A stretch of DNA of 64,000 nucleotides. It comes from Ciona intestinalis (taxonomy: Eukaryota > Chordata > Ascidiacea > Phlebobranchia > Cionidae). Location of the stretch: NCBI RefSeq assembly GCF_000224145.3, contig NC_020170.2:3116646-3180645 (forward strand), given 5' to 3'. A program made the position numbers and the translations under genes. Each line of letters begins with the position of its first letter. The first letter of the stretch is position 1. Positions 52,421 through 63,421 of this stretch are shown here, piece by piece. The notes beneath the pieces are model-generated. The model saw only the letters and a program-made list of their open reading frames with translations. It made no database searches and had not been told where the DNA came from.

Positions 52421-55311
52421 TCGATGTAAATAATAACTTATGTGAGCTGTAGCATAAAAGTCCATTTTACTTATTGAATGCTTGTTTAAAAATGAACGTT
52501 TATGTGGTAAGCTATAAATGTGTGGTGTGGGGTGGGGAAGTATACGGAGATTAAAGATTAGAAGTCCACCTTTGTACACGTTAGTAATGTAACGTGGTTG
52601 GGAATCTTGGGTTTTATTTCTTTACGTGTTTGTGTGTGTGTGTAAACAACCTGCATAAGAACGGTGCGCGCAGGTTAGATTTTCTCAAACTTTAACCCAT
52701 CCTCCTGGTGTCACTTATCAGCAAGGCCGGACAGTCGGCATCAGATAGATAGAAGTGACATCGCTATAACTAGGGATCGCTGTTAGGAAGTTTAAGTTAG
52801 AACTGGGACACTGCACCCGCGGCCGACACAACACGTGTCATTGCACTAAGGCCAAACAAGCAGTGCCTGGTTTGCGAAAACCATATTCCAACACGCCGGT
52901 TGGTTAAAAGTCCGGTCAGCGAAAGCTGGTGGGTTCCAACTGCAAAACAATTAGGCGCCAAACCTGCGACTAGGGTAGGGATAAAAAAGTAATAAAATGT
53001 TAGCCCCCTGTTAGGCCCCTTAAAAACTCTTAACAAAAAATATTTTTCCAGGTGTCAGTTTTTGTTGTCATTCCTTTTTTGAATCGACAACAAGCGCGCG
53101 AATATGCGACGCAAACTCGACGCTGTTGCGGCGGATAAAGTGATTCCTCAGATCACTCGGTTCGATCAATCTTGCGTTAAAGCAAAGCAAGATATAGTCA
53201 GCTCCCAAATCCGTTCTTATGCAGTTGCCCCACTTCGTAAACAAATGAGTTATTGCGACGGTTTGCGGCGGCGAAAATTGCGACGATTTCGCTGCGTGCT
53301 TAATATTTATTATTATTCCTATATTGGCCCATAGAGAATGGTGTGTTAATGTGCTTATCGTATGGGGTGGGGTATGGTGGTGTTGGGGGATGTTGTTGTT
53401 TATTGTATTGATAACAAACACACGCACACTTAATACACGAATTGAACTGTACATTCTGATAAAGCCATGATGGTGTTGAAATTTCTGTAACGTCACTGCA
53501 GTGACGTCATTTTTTCTGGGTTTATATGGGATTACAGTTAAAATGTGTACCGGGGTATATATCTTAACATTGCTAATAAAAATTCCAAATCTGTGACGGT
53601 TAATATTGTCTAACTTGATGTTGGGTTCTTTGAATGGGGTTGTCATTGCGGCGAACAAGAGGCTTGCATGACGTGTCGGACATTTTTTGTATACATGATA
53701 TGCGTATTAATTTTCAATCATTGGCAATTTTGCTTTTTTGCGTTCGTTACCGATTTTTCACGCATTTTTTGTCTTTTTTACTCGCTGGCGATCCTTTTTT
53801 TATTTTACGTTATGTTTTTCCTATTTTATTTTACGTATGTTTTACGTTATGTTTTTCCTATACGTTACATTGCGCGGAGCTCTGTTTTTATTTTCGTTTT
53901 TATTCTTTTGCTTTTCTTTCGCAAAAATGCCAATGAAGGGGAATTGATTTCGTAAACATGTTATGCGTGTTCGTAATCTACACAGCACGTAACCTCTACT
54001 CCTATGATGTGGCAGTAACCCTGAGTGCCCACCTAAATATTGGGGCTCCTTTGAAAAATATTTAAGTTCTTTACTTATCCTCCAGTTAAAAACCTACCTT
54101 AAAAATGGACCTTTATAGCTACCCTGTTCAGCCATGGTGACTCAGAATTGACAGTTTAACACTTTATTCCACACTAAAACGTTACATACATACAAACAAA
54201 CATATACAAAACAAATGTGGTGCGAATGGTTAGGTGCTACAGCTCACCCCTTTTATATATTTTATATGTTTTAAATCATTGGATTAGCCAATGCCAAGTC
54301 AGAAGTGTGTGTCGTGTCCAATTTCTTGTGTCCTGTGTACAATTTCTCGCAGTACGCCTTTCAACGCGGTAAGCCACGTATAACGATGGTGTGTTGGGAG
54401 GTGTAAGTCAGTTTATAAGACGGTCAGTCCAGGTTGCAGTTCTCATCCGTATCTGTTGTTGCGTTTCTGTTTCGCGCTCTCGCCGCGCTTCGAATACTTA
54501 GAACTGTTGTGTGGCGTCGATCGTTGCTTAGCAGATCTAAGTAACCAGGTACAATTAGGGCTTCAGACGGTGTGTTATGAGGTGTAAGTCAGTTTATAAG
54601 ACGGTCAGTTCAGGTTGCAGTTCTCATCGTATCCGTTGTTGCCTTTCTATTCCATTTGGAGATCTAAGTAACCAGGTATAATTAGGGCTACTGGCGAGAG
54701 GTCCTGGTAAAAAAACCTCAACGACCACAAACGAAGCAGCCTCCTGGGCGTGGTTGGAATCTTCGCTGTAAAACCAAGATTCTTATAATTATTTTTATAA
54801 TTAAATAGACATTCTTGTAAAAAAGTTTATTTCAAAAACATTTCTTATGTAATACAGCAAGACAAGTTGATTTGTTGTTTTGTCAACATTTTGTTATTTT
54901 TTTCAATTTGGTTTCAGGTTTTTTTATTTCTATTTTTTGTCCATGGTTTGTCTCCATATATTACTTTTATATATATTTTTAAGTATGTTTCTTCTGTCTT
55001 TTATTAGTTTTTGTATTCCTTTTTTATTTTTTTATCGTTTCTACATTTTTTAAAAATAAATGTTAAGCCAATAAATGTAATAATATAATAATATGCCTAT
55101 GTCGGTTTGCAGTCACTGCTGTATAAACCCGACAGAACTTGACTTGACTAATTCCTTGTAATATGGCAGAACCGTGATGACGTAGAAGGACGTCGTGCAC
55201 GATTTCCCTGCACGTAACACCGCCTGCTTATTTTGTTTTGACAACCTTAACAAAACTGGCCGGAGTTTCTCTCGGACTGCAGTTATACAAGTTTTTAGTT
55301 TAAGAAAAATT
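52421..55311. other. Long spacer between FREP-T2 and FREP-T3
   Basis: No gene is supported. Contents: a G+C-richer stretch at about 52650-53340 with two unrelated-looking open frames (plus 53104-53334; minus 53068-53658) that lack motifs; a T-rich tract at 53700-53930; and a two-unit tandem duplication near 54389-54700. Confidence 0.45.
54389..54700. repeat. Two-unit tandem duplication, about 180-bp period
   Basis: 'aggtgtaagtcagtttataa' followed by 'gacggtcagt.caggttgcag' occurs near 54399 and again near 54579, and 'agatctaagtaaccaggta' follows in both units. The second unit is shorter because of an internal deletion. Confidence 0.85.
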
Positions 55312-58076
55312 ATGAAGTATTTTCTTTTAATCTTCTGGTTACAAAACAGCGTCATGGCAGGTAATCTATAATTGTAAACTAACACAGGGTTTCAGGACCG
55401 CATATACACAGACTGCGTGACGTGTCGCATTGGAACTATATTCGTTTCAATTAATTTTCAATAGCGTACCTGTATGTCAAAAAAAGGAAAATGTTGAGTA
55501 AAACAATAAACAAAATCACACAGAATATTCTCTCGGAAAGAATGAAGTTTGGTGTGAATCGACCAAACCAACACGATTGGTGAACATCTTATACCAAATG
55601 TGTTTGAATGAAGTTCCCATTTACGTCAACGCTACTGTGAAGCCGAGTGACTCGTCTCTACCACATCAGTTCAACCTTACTGTCAAACGAGTGGAGAAAT
55701 ATAGTTTCTTGGTTGAAATATTGCGCACAGATCTCGACTCTGGATGGGAAAACATTTTACTTACAATTAATTGGTCGGCATACATGAAAGCAGGTGCATA
55801 GTATAATATATACAGTTTGTGATCAGCTACATATATCATAGATAGTGCTATTTTTCTCATAATTGATAAGGTTTCAAAATATAACAAATGTTGTATTTTA
55901 AAAGATTGTCTTTTGGATAATATTATTCAATGCTCATGGACTATTCTGTAAAGGTGTAAAAGCTGTGACGCGTTTTCATTCTTTAATGAGTTTATTGATT
56001 TATTTAGACAACTGCTACCAGCTGTACAATTATGGTATCAGAAAAAATGGGTTGTACAATATTAACTTAAACGGAAGAAATAATTTGGAAGTTTATTGTG
56101 ACTTGGAAAATCACGGTGGCGGGTGGACGGTTAGAACTTTATTAATTCACCAAACGTTTTCGTTTATCGCATTAAATCCTTATGTTTAGGTGATTCAACG
56201 CAGAGTAGACAACCGAACAGACTTTAATCGAAATTGGATTGATTATAAAACTGGATTTGGAAACAGAAGGGCGAGTTTTTGGATCGGTAAGTCGGTTTAA
56301 TATCTAAAAGCACCTAATATCTAAATATCCTGACAACGGTAATATGGGAGTCGTGATGGGAATACGGTTTTAAATTTATTTTATTGTTCTTTGTTTACTG
56401 CCAAAAGGGACTTGAAAATGGACAAAATGTGTCCCATCTTCCCCCACCCTATTATTTCTAGTTTTTAGGGTTGGAAAATATACGAGCATTGACAAAGAAT
56501 GGAGACAACGAACTTCGGATAGACATAACTACTTGTAACAATACAAAGATCGTGGCTGAATATTCGTAAGAATAGTTTGCTCAAAATGTTTGAATTTCAG
56601 ATGACTAAACTTACTTTACGGCTTAATAGCCGTGGGCCGTGTTGATGTTACATTTTAATGGTTATAATATTTATATTCCCTTTTAGGAATTTTATGGTTG
56701 GACCAGAAAACGACAGGTACAGGTTATACCTCAGCGGCATTACAGAAGGTATAACGTGTTATGTGCATTAAGTCGTAGTAAGCATTTTGTTGTATAAGGG
56801 TGGGGGAAGATGGGACCCTTTTTTATTCTAGTTTCGCTCCATTTAGTAGTAAACAAAGAACGTTTAAAGAATAATAAAAAAAACGTGTTCCCACGACTCC
56901 CATACACCGTTGTTAATTGTTTAAAATGTGATAAGGATACTTGTATGTGCTAAGGATACTTGTATGTGCTAAAGGTGTCCTATCTTTCCCCAGAGTACTA
57001 TAGTTATGTTAAGTTAAAAAATCTCTCCCAGAATAATGCAAATTAGTAATCACCCAAAAAGTTACATGTGGAAAATCGTAAGCGGACACGCAGTGTAAAA
57101 CAGGACACCTGTGTTATAATAACTCCTGTTACGGACTGAAATAAGTTAAATAAATTATAACGACTATCGTTGCCGATTGAAATAACGACTGAGATAGGTT
57201 TTGGTCATTTACAGCAACTGACGTTGATGACTGAAATAGTTTACATTCATGCGTTTGGAATAACATTCTGACTTATAACAATGTTCTTCTATAGAAGGAG
57301 AATGCGGTTTCGTGGGTGGATCGAGTGTTCGTTGGCCATGTGGAAACACAAATATTTCTCAAAATTTATGCGAAATGAATCCAAAAGGTGTTTAAGGATG
57401 TTCTTTGTTTTGTTTCTGGTTTCAATTATTGAAAATAACATAAAACTAAAATACCTCTTCTAAATAGAGCCATACGCTATTCGCTTATTGTGAACTGTAA
57501 ATTTGAGCGGCTATGTTCAATATATATGTTTATTATTCGGAGTTGGATTTAAGAGTTCAAATCTAACGTCACCTGGCATGTCTTGCCCTAGTACCTTTCA
57601 AAAAACTGTATTAAACAAACACATTCACGTATAATGTAATGATTTAAATTTACATTTGTAAACGCTGTACTTCAGGTTGCTGCTATGATTCAAGCGTTTT
57701 AATCGGCCAACGTTGCTTTCATACAAGAGGTGAGTTCTTATTAATTTGTTTTTTTAAACTTAAGATTCAAGTATTTCGCAAAAGCTTGGTATTTCAACAG
57801 GGACACTGTATTTGATTACATGTGTTTTCAGATGCAATGAAGTGGTGTAATGATACCCAGTTTTCCACTAAGGATATGCGTGCCGATGGTAATCATTGCC
57901 CCATTGGGAGAAAGGGAGGGTGGTGGTATAAGTCTTGTACCTACGCCAGTCTCAATTCCATATACGACCCATGTAAAGTTGGGATACGATATGCTGCTTG
58001 GCGGAATAATGGATCGCCTAACGGTCTTCGCGAAGGATTGAGATTTATTGAAATGAAAATACGGCCACGAAATTAG
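55312..58076 (+). CDS. Secreted fibrinogen-related protein with trefoil domain inserted in the FReD (FREP-T3)
   Basis: Nine exons join in frame: 55312-55360, 55524-55793, 56008-56129, 56190-56286, 56469-56565, 56687-56748, 57295-57387, 57676-57729, 57832-58076 (1089 nt, 362 aa). Signal peptide 'MKYFLLIFWLQNSVMA'; unknown domain almost identical to that of FREP-T1; FReD first part ('CYQLYNYGIRKNGLYNI', 'GGWTVIQRRVDNRTDFNRNW', 'GFGNRRASFWIG', 'FMVGPENDRYRLYLSG'); trefoil ('CGFVGGSSVRWPCGNTNIS', CCYD, RCFHTR); FReD second part ('DAMKWCNDTQFSTKDMRADG', 'GGWWYKSC', 'REGLRFIEMKIRPRN'). The exon lengths and phases match those of FREP-T1 and T4 almost exactly, so the gene is intact. Introns 4 and 6 carry MITE copies 20 and 21. 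Confidence 0.88.
56300..56455 (+). mobile_element. MITE copy 20 (5'-truncated), FREP-T3 intron 4
   Basis: Starts inside the element at 'cacctaatatctaaatatcc' and ends 'gtcccatcttcccccaccct'. Confidence 0.88.
56795..57002 (-). mobile_element. MITE copy 21, FREP-T3 intron 6
   Basis: 'ataagggtgggggaagatgg' to 'tatctttccccagagtacta', with a short internal duplication of 'ggatacttgtatgtgctaa'. Confidence 0.9.
57050..57250 (+). mobile_element. SINE fragment (degenerate), FREP-T3 intron 6
   Basis: 'aatcacccaaaaagttacat', 'aaatcgtaagcggacacg' and 'cctgtgttataataactcc' recall the SINE body. Confidence 0.55.
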
Positions 58077-58697
58077 CTTGTTATGTATCTGTACAGAAAC
58101 ATGGCTTCGGTTTGCTTTTTTGTTGGTCGTTTAGTTTTCGTTATATTTGCTTTCGTACAATCGTACAATATATTGTTACTGTGTTGTTGTTTTGTAAATT
58201 GACCATATTATAACCCGGCCATGATACAAAGGTGAACTCGCCTGCCCTGGCATAGATGTTATCCGTCTGCGGGATTTGACTGTTTAACATTTGTAAAAAT
58301 ATGTGTCCTTCGACACTTAACGGCAATTGCTTTAACCCAGTGGTCGCTAATGGATTTTCGAAATTGTCAACAATATACATTAAAAACAACTGTATAATAA
58401 TCGTTTACAAAGGTGTGGGAAAATACAATGGTGTTATAAAGACTGCCACTGCCCCGCAACGCAAAGATAAATAAGTTACATGTATTCTAAATGGAACCTG
58501 TCGGTTTACGCACAACACGTACAGTCCGTGGTATTGGCAACGAATTGTATCGTGACGTTATATAGGGCACGAGTTACATACACGATGTTATTAATTGCTT
58601 AGCTTAAAAGACGTATCTTTTGTTTATCTCACAAAACGAGCTGACTGCTGGAGTGTCTTTGGGTATGCTTTAGTTTACGTTGTAGTTTGTAATAAAT
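58077..58697. other. Spacer between FREP-T3 and FREP-T4
   Basis: Holds a SINE-derived stretch (about 58300-58480: 'tgtgtccttcgacacttaac', 'taacccagtggtcgctaat'). The FREP-T4 promoter should lie in the last 200 bp. Confidence 0.5.
58300..58480 (+). mobile_element. SINE fragment
   Basis: 'cttaacggcaattgctttaa', 'cccagtggtcgctaatggat' and 'gcaaagataaataagttaca' match the family. Confidence 0.62.
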
Positions 58698-60518
58698 ATG
58701 CTGTTCTGTAACTTATGTACTCTAAAGAAACTTATAAAGTATTGTTTGGTAATATGTAGCTTACAAAACACCGTCGTTGCAGGTAAGGTATTTCTAGGAA
58801 CTATGTACCTAATACACAACAGATTTATAGCCAAGTACAGGGTAGCACTTTGTATTGAAGTGTGTAATATCTACTTTCAGTTTGTGTCAAATAACGCAGT
58901 AACATATCTTGTCTTGCGAAAGATATTTGTAAAGGCAGATTAAAATCCTCAGTTGCAGACTTTTCTCGCGGAAGTAATGAAGTTTGGAGTGAATCGACCA
59001 AACCAACACGATTGGTGAACATCTTGTACCAAATGTGTTTAAATGAAGTTCCTATTTACGTGAAAGCTACTGTGAAGCCGAGTGACTCGTCTCTACCACA
59101 TCAATTCAACCTTACTGTCAAACGAGTGGAGAAATATAGTTTCTTGGTTGAAATATTGCGCACAGATCTCGACTCTGGATGGGAAAACATTTTACTCACA
59201 GTACATTGGACGGCATACATGAAAGCAGGTGAAATAGCATTTTTTTACTTTGAAGTGCTTTTGATAGATGCGTTATTTTCATACTTTTGTAATATTTCTA
59301 CTAGAAAACTGCTACCAGCTATATAGTTTCGGCCACAGAAGAAATGGCTTGTACAATATTTACTTGAACAGAAGCACTAATTTGGAAGTTTATTGTGACT
59401 TGGAAAATCGCGATGGCGGGTGGACGGTTAATACTTTTTAATTCACCAAACGTTTTCGTTTATCGCATTGAATTGTCACGTTTAGGTGATTCAGCGCAAT
59501 ATGGATAATCGAACAGATTTTGATCGAGTGTGGGTAGATTATAAAACTGGATTTGGAAACAAGCTTGCCAGCTTTTGGATTGGTAACTTATTCTTAACAT
59601 GTTTAACTTCTTATCCACCCCACCTTCCCACATAACACAGGGTTGGAAAATATACGAGAAATGACAAAGAATGGAGACAACGAACTTCGGATAGACATTA
59701 CAACTTGTGACAACACAAAGATCGTCGCTGAATATTCGTGAGATTTTTTTCTATTTTCTGCATCAGACGAGAGATCGTTGACTCTTAGATCTGTGCTTAG
59801 CCAAGATAGCAGGTAGAGTCCAAATTGTAATCATGTGTTTGCAGAAATTTCATGGTTGGGCCAGAAAGCGACCGATACAGACTTAACATCAGCGGTTTTA
59901 GAGAAGGTAATTGTGTTATATGCGTCACGCTGTAGCGTGGATATAGATATAACTATGTTAAAACGAAACACTCCATTTTCCTTCTAAAGCTGAAGAATGT
60001 GGTTTTAATACAAGAAATCGCTGGCGCTGTCCAAAATCTATTAATGTGTCTCAAACCAGATGCGAACAGTTATCAGCAGGTAACAAAAGTCTTGTATGTG
60101 GGGAGTGTTACAATTTGTAATAATATTTTTAATCACAACACCGCAGGATGTTGCTCTGATTCGAGTGTAGCAGGCGAGGAACGTTGTTTCTTCACGAACG
60201 GTCGGTTTTACCATTTATTGTTGTCTATACACCTTTTACATTTTTTTATACATCTATATACATTGAATTTCAGATGCAATGCGGTTTTGTAATGGTTACC
60301 GATTTTCAACAAAAGACGTTGTAACAAAGAAAAAATGTCCAAATTCAAGAAAGGCGGGGTGGTGGTTTAACTTCTGTACATTTGCTAATCTGAACGGTAA
60401 TTACGACCCATGTAAAGTTGGGACAAGATATTCTCACTGGCGTAGAAAAATTCATGCGAGTGGTCGTAAAGGCTTAAGGTTTACTGAGATGAAAATACGA
60501 CCGCGGAGAAATTATTAA
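58698..60518 (+). CDS. Secreted fibrinogen-related protein with trefoil domain inserted in the FReD (FREP-T4)
   Basis: Nine exons join in frame: 58698-58782, 58959-59228, 59305-59426, 59486-59582, 59641-59737, 59845-59906, 59990-60079, 60147-60200, 60274-60518 (1122 nt, 373 aa). Signal peptide region 'KYCLVICSLQNTVVA'; the same unknown domain ('EVWSESTKPTRLVNILYQM'); FReD first part ('CYQLYSFGHRRNGLYNI', 'VIQRNMDNRTDFDRVW', 'RYRLNISGF'); trefoil ('CGFNTRNRWRC', 'PKSINVSQTRC', CCSD, RCFF); FReD second part ('DAMRFCNGYRFSTKDVVTKK', 'KAGWWFNFC', 'LNGNYDPC', 'KGLRFTEMKIRPR'). No MITE is present in its introns, making it the most compact member (about 1.8 kb). The trefoil lacks the conserved Gly after the second Cys (CPKSIN in place of CG..GI). 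Confidence 0.88.
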
Positions 60519-60814
60519 CTTTTTATAACCTGTTCAACAACTTTCTCGTTTTCAAAGTTTTTGTTTCAACTGATTTAGTTAAATATTTAGCATATGTAAA
60601 TTTGTGTTAAATGCGATATTGTTTAAAGTTTTAAACGAAGGCGTGTTTTCCTAAAGCGTTTGAAATAATGTTTTTCTAGTAGACAAGTAGAGTACAAAGT
60701 AAGTTCTGGAACACTTCGTGGTAGGCCAGGGTATCATTCTAGATTTCTTTAGACGTGATAAACGTGCTGCGAGTTATATCGATGGCGTTTTATGTTTGAA
60801 AAGTCAACTGTTGT

Positions 60815-61154
60815 ACATGACCTAAATACATATGTTCTTTCAAGTTGTTGTCATTTTTTGTTGTGTTGTGGAATAAAAAGTGTCAAACCGAGCATTCTGT
60901 CTCAAACTTTTTTTTTATATACGTACAACCCTACTATTGAGGCGTTAGAAGGATGGTAACCACTCTTGAAAAAATGTCACATTGCAGGCAACATAATATA
61001 GGAAAAATGGCAAAAATGCAACATGTTCGAACAAGCGGTGGTAGCAGACAGCAAGCCAATACAGAAACTGTTAGGGTAGCCAATCGCCCGTTTCCGACAG
61101 TCGCGGCGTATAAGAAGCCTAAAAAAATAAAAAAAAAACTATTCTATATGTGAA
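60815..61154. repeat. Segment repeated across the gap at 62380 (first copy)
   Basis: From 'tacatgacctaaatacatat' to 'ctattctatatgtgaaac'. Nearly identical to 62430-62806, apart from a few indels. Confidence 0.88.
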
Positions 61155-62379
61155 ACCATGGCCTACTCAATACACGGCCTAGGAATACACCGAAACTGCT
61201 CAGAAAATAAGAGGCCTGTTGACGCGAATAATGCCCATTATAATACATTGTTATACGTCACGGTTTTATGAATGGATTTTGCTGTCTAGCTGTAGTTTTT
61301 GCATCAAATAACAGTTTATTTACCATTCCCGGTTAAATTACCTTATTTTTAGGGTTATTTTATCAACATCTTATATTTTTTATAAATGTTTAAGCATGAC
61401 TGAACAGATAGGAGATACTTTTAACCACGTGCGGCATACAAGTAAGTTTTACCGACAGTTTAGTTTGGCTCAGTCTCTGAGTGAAAATAGTATTTGGCTT
61501 AAAACAGAAGTTTTTTAAGACAGCCTATATATATCTAGCAAAAGAACACCGCAGTAACAACAAGTAGATTAATTGATATGTCCGTTGTGGACTTTTAAAA
61601 CCGGTCCTTAAACAATATAGGATATTGGATAAACACAAGCATTAGCCTTTTGTCTCAAAGGTGCTTATGCCTTTTTTGATCTGTCCTGCTGTTTATAACC
61701 CATTTTCTACTCGAGTTTTTTTGTTTTGTTAATGCAGGACAGAGGCTCTTCCTTGAGGTCCAAAAATGGGCAATACAGCACATCATAAATTAAGACTGTA
61801 TAATACAAACAAACTCACGATAGCCTCCCTTCGTACTTAAGTGTCGTGTCTAACTTTAGACCTTTGTCGCTGTTTAAATTTTACTAGTGCTTCCTTCCTG
61901 ACAGAATTATTAACACATGTCTGTTTGTTGTTAAAGAATATATTATAGCCAGAAGCAGTATAGCCAGAAGTACGTCCAACTACAGAACACCTATTGACCA
62001 TGCTTAAATAGCTTGCTTAATAATTCTGGTGGCTTAGAATTTAATCTAAATAAAATTATGAAGGTGTGCTGCATTATAAAACTTGCCAAATGCCTGTCTA
62101 CTAAATTAAATATAACCAAAACGTAGGTTTTCTGTGTTGGTAAACTGAATCTGATTGCTCGTCTCTCTTTATGCTTAATAAACTGATATTTATATACTAA
62201 TAAACCTTTTGCGCTGCTTTATATGTCTGGTATGATTTTAACTAAACAAGAAAATATCTTTGCGACACGTTCTGTGATAAACTGTAAGTTAAAACAACCT
62301 AGAACTGGTATTAAACCTACCACCAACTGCAAACGCATTCAAAATCCAGGAAATCCATTCAAAAAACCGTGACATAACA

Positions 62380-62429
62380 NNNNNNNNNNNNNNNNNNNNN
62401 NNNNNNNNNNNNNNNNNNNNNNNNNNNNN
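62380..62429. other. Assembly gap (50 N)
   Basis: Placeholder gap; the sequence just after it repeats 60815-61154. Confidence 0.98.
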
Positions 62430-62806
62430 TACATGACCTAAATACATATGTTCTTTCAAGTTGTTGTCATTTTTTGTTGTGTTGTGGAATAAAAAGAATA
62501 AAAAGTGTCAAACCGAGCATTCTGTCTCAAACTTTTTTTTTTATATATACGTGTAACGCCCCAAGGCACATCATATACAACCCTACTATTGAGGCGTTAG
62601 AAGGATGGTAACCACTCTTGAAAAAATGTCACATGGCAGGCAACATAATATAGGAAAAATGGCAAAAAATGCAACATGTTCGAACAAGCGGTGGTAGCAG
62701 ACAGCAAGCCAATACAGAAACTGTTAGGGTAGCCAATCGCCCATTTCCGACAGTCGCGGCGTATAAGAACCCTCAAAAAAATAAAAAAAACTATTCTATA
62801 TGTGAA
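62430..62806. repeat. Segment repeated across the gap (second copy, contig start)
   Basis: Starts directly at the gap with 'tacatgacctaaatacatat' and includes a small insertion ('cgtgtaacgccccaaggcac') absent from the first copy. After 62806 the two copies diverge. Confidence 0.88.
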
Positions 62807-63421
62807 ACGCACCACAGCCTGTTTATAATTATGTGATGATAAGTAGCATGTAATATGTTTCAGGTCAAGCAGTTATATGCAAAAAGAAGAAAACACATTG
62901 ATTATAAATATCGTAAAGCAATGCTCGGCAATGATCTCGGTTTAATGCCTACAGTCATAACATTCTTTATCTGTGATATTCGTTTGACAGTGCCTTTGTT
63001 ATACGAGACCGCATATTACGTATAAGATACAGACAGGAAGTTGTTTCAGTCTAGTTATAGTTTTCTCTGGCGTAAATTTTCAGCGCTGAAAAAAACATTG
63101 AAAATAAGCATAAGCGTAATCAGAAGAGAAATATTGCGTCATGTCTGGTGTTCAGCCATTAGGGTTGTACAGGTTAATCGTTTCGCTGCTAATTTTTCGG
63201 ATTAAAATTTATTGTTTTAGAGAAAACAGTAATGAAAACGTTAAAGGAACCTTTTTTATCAAATTATAAAAGTTTATGTACAATGCGTATGATGGTTTGT
63301 CAAACAGTATGGCAGAAAACAAGGCCAGGAGTAGTGCTAACCCATGCACCACGTTGGTGATAACCACTGTTGCATGACGCCGATCATACTTCTCATTTTA
63401 GGGCGTTTATTAGGTTGAAAT

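Larger units (their letters stand above)
60519..63421. other. Spacer between FREP-T4 and the SLC22-type gene
   Basis: No gene is supported. It contains the segment 60815-61154 that recurs at 62430-62806 across a 50-N gap. A 66-codon frame in the first copy is not kept in the second, so it is not called. Confidence 0.5.

Noticed and set aside
53104-53334. 76-codon basic open frame on the plus strand
   Set aside because: No homology recognised, no supporting splice or promoter context, overlaps another spurious frame.
53490-53515. TGACGTCA (CRE-like palindrome) as a promoter element
   Set aside because: A single 8-bp match far from any supported gene start; expected by chance at this scale.
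53068-53658. 196-codon open frame on the minus strand
   Set aside because: No recognisable motif, signal peptide or domain; skewed composition (runs of His and Thr from GTGTTG-like repeats) and an overlapping plus-strand frame. It looks like chance in a G+C-richer spacer.
54180-54720. LTR-like structure around the tandem duplication
   Set aside because: No paired long terminal repeats, primer-binding site or coding remnants could be seen; the two units are better described as a local tandem duplication.
43104-60518. FREP cluster as the v-Themis self-sterility locus of Ciona
   Set aside because: v-Themis proteins also contain a fibrinogen-like domain, but they are described as lying within an intron of a polycystin-1-like gene on the opposite strand. 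I saw no polycystin-like exons here and four tandem genes in place of one, so the link is not supported.
60953-61153. 66-codon open frame (starts MVTTLEKMSH)
   Set aside because: The second copy of this segment (62606 onward) has an indel that changes the frame, so coding is not conserved between the two versions.
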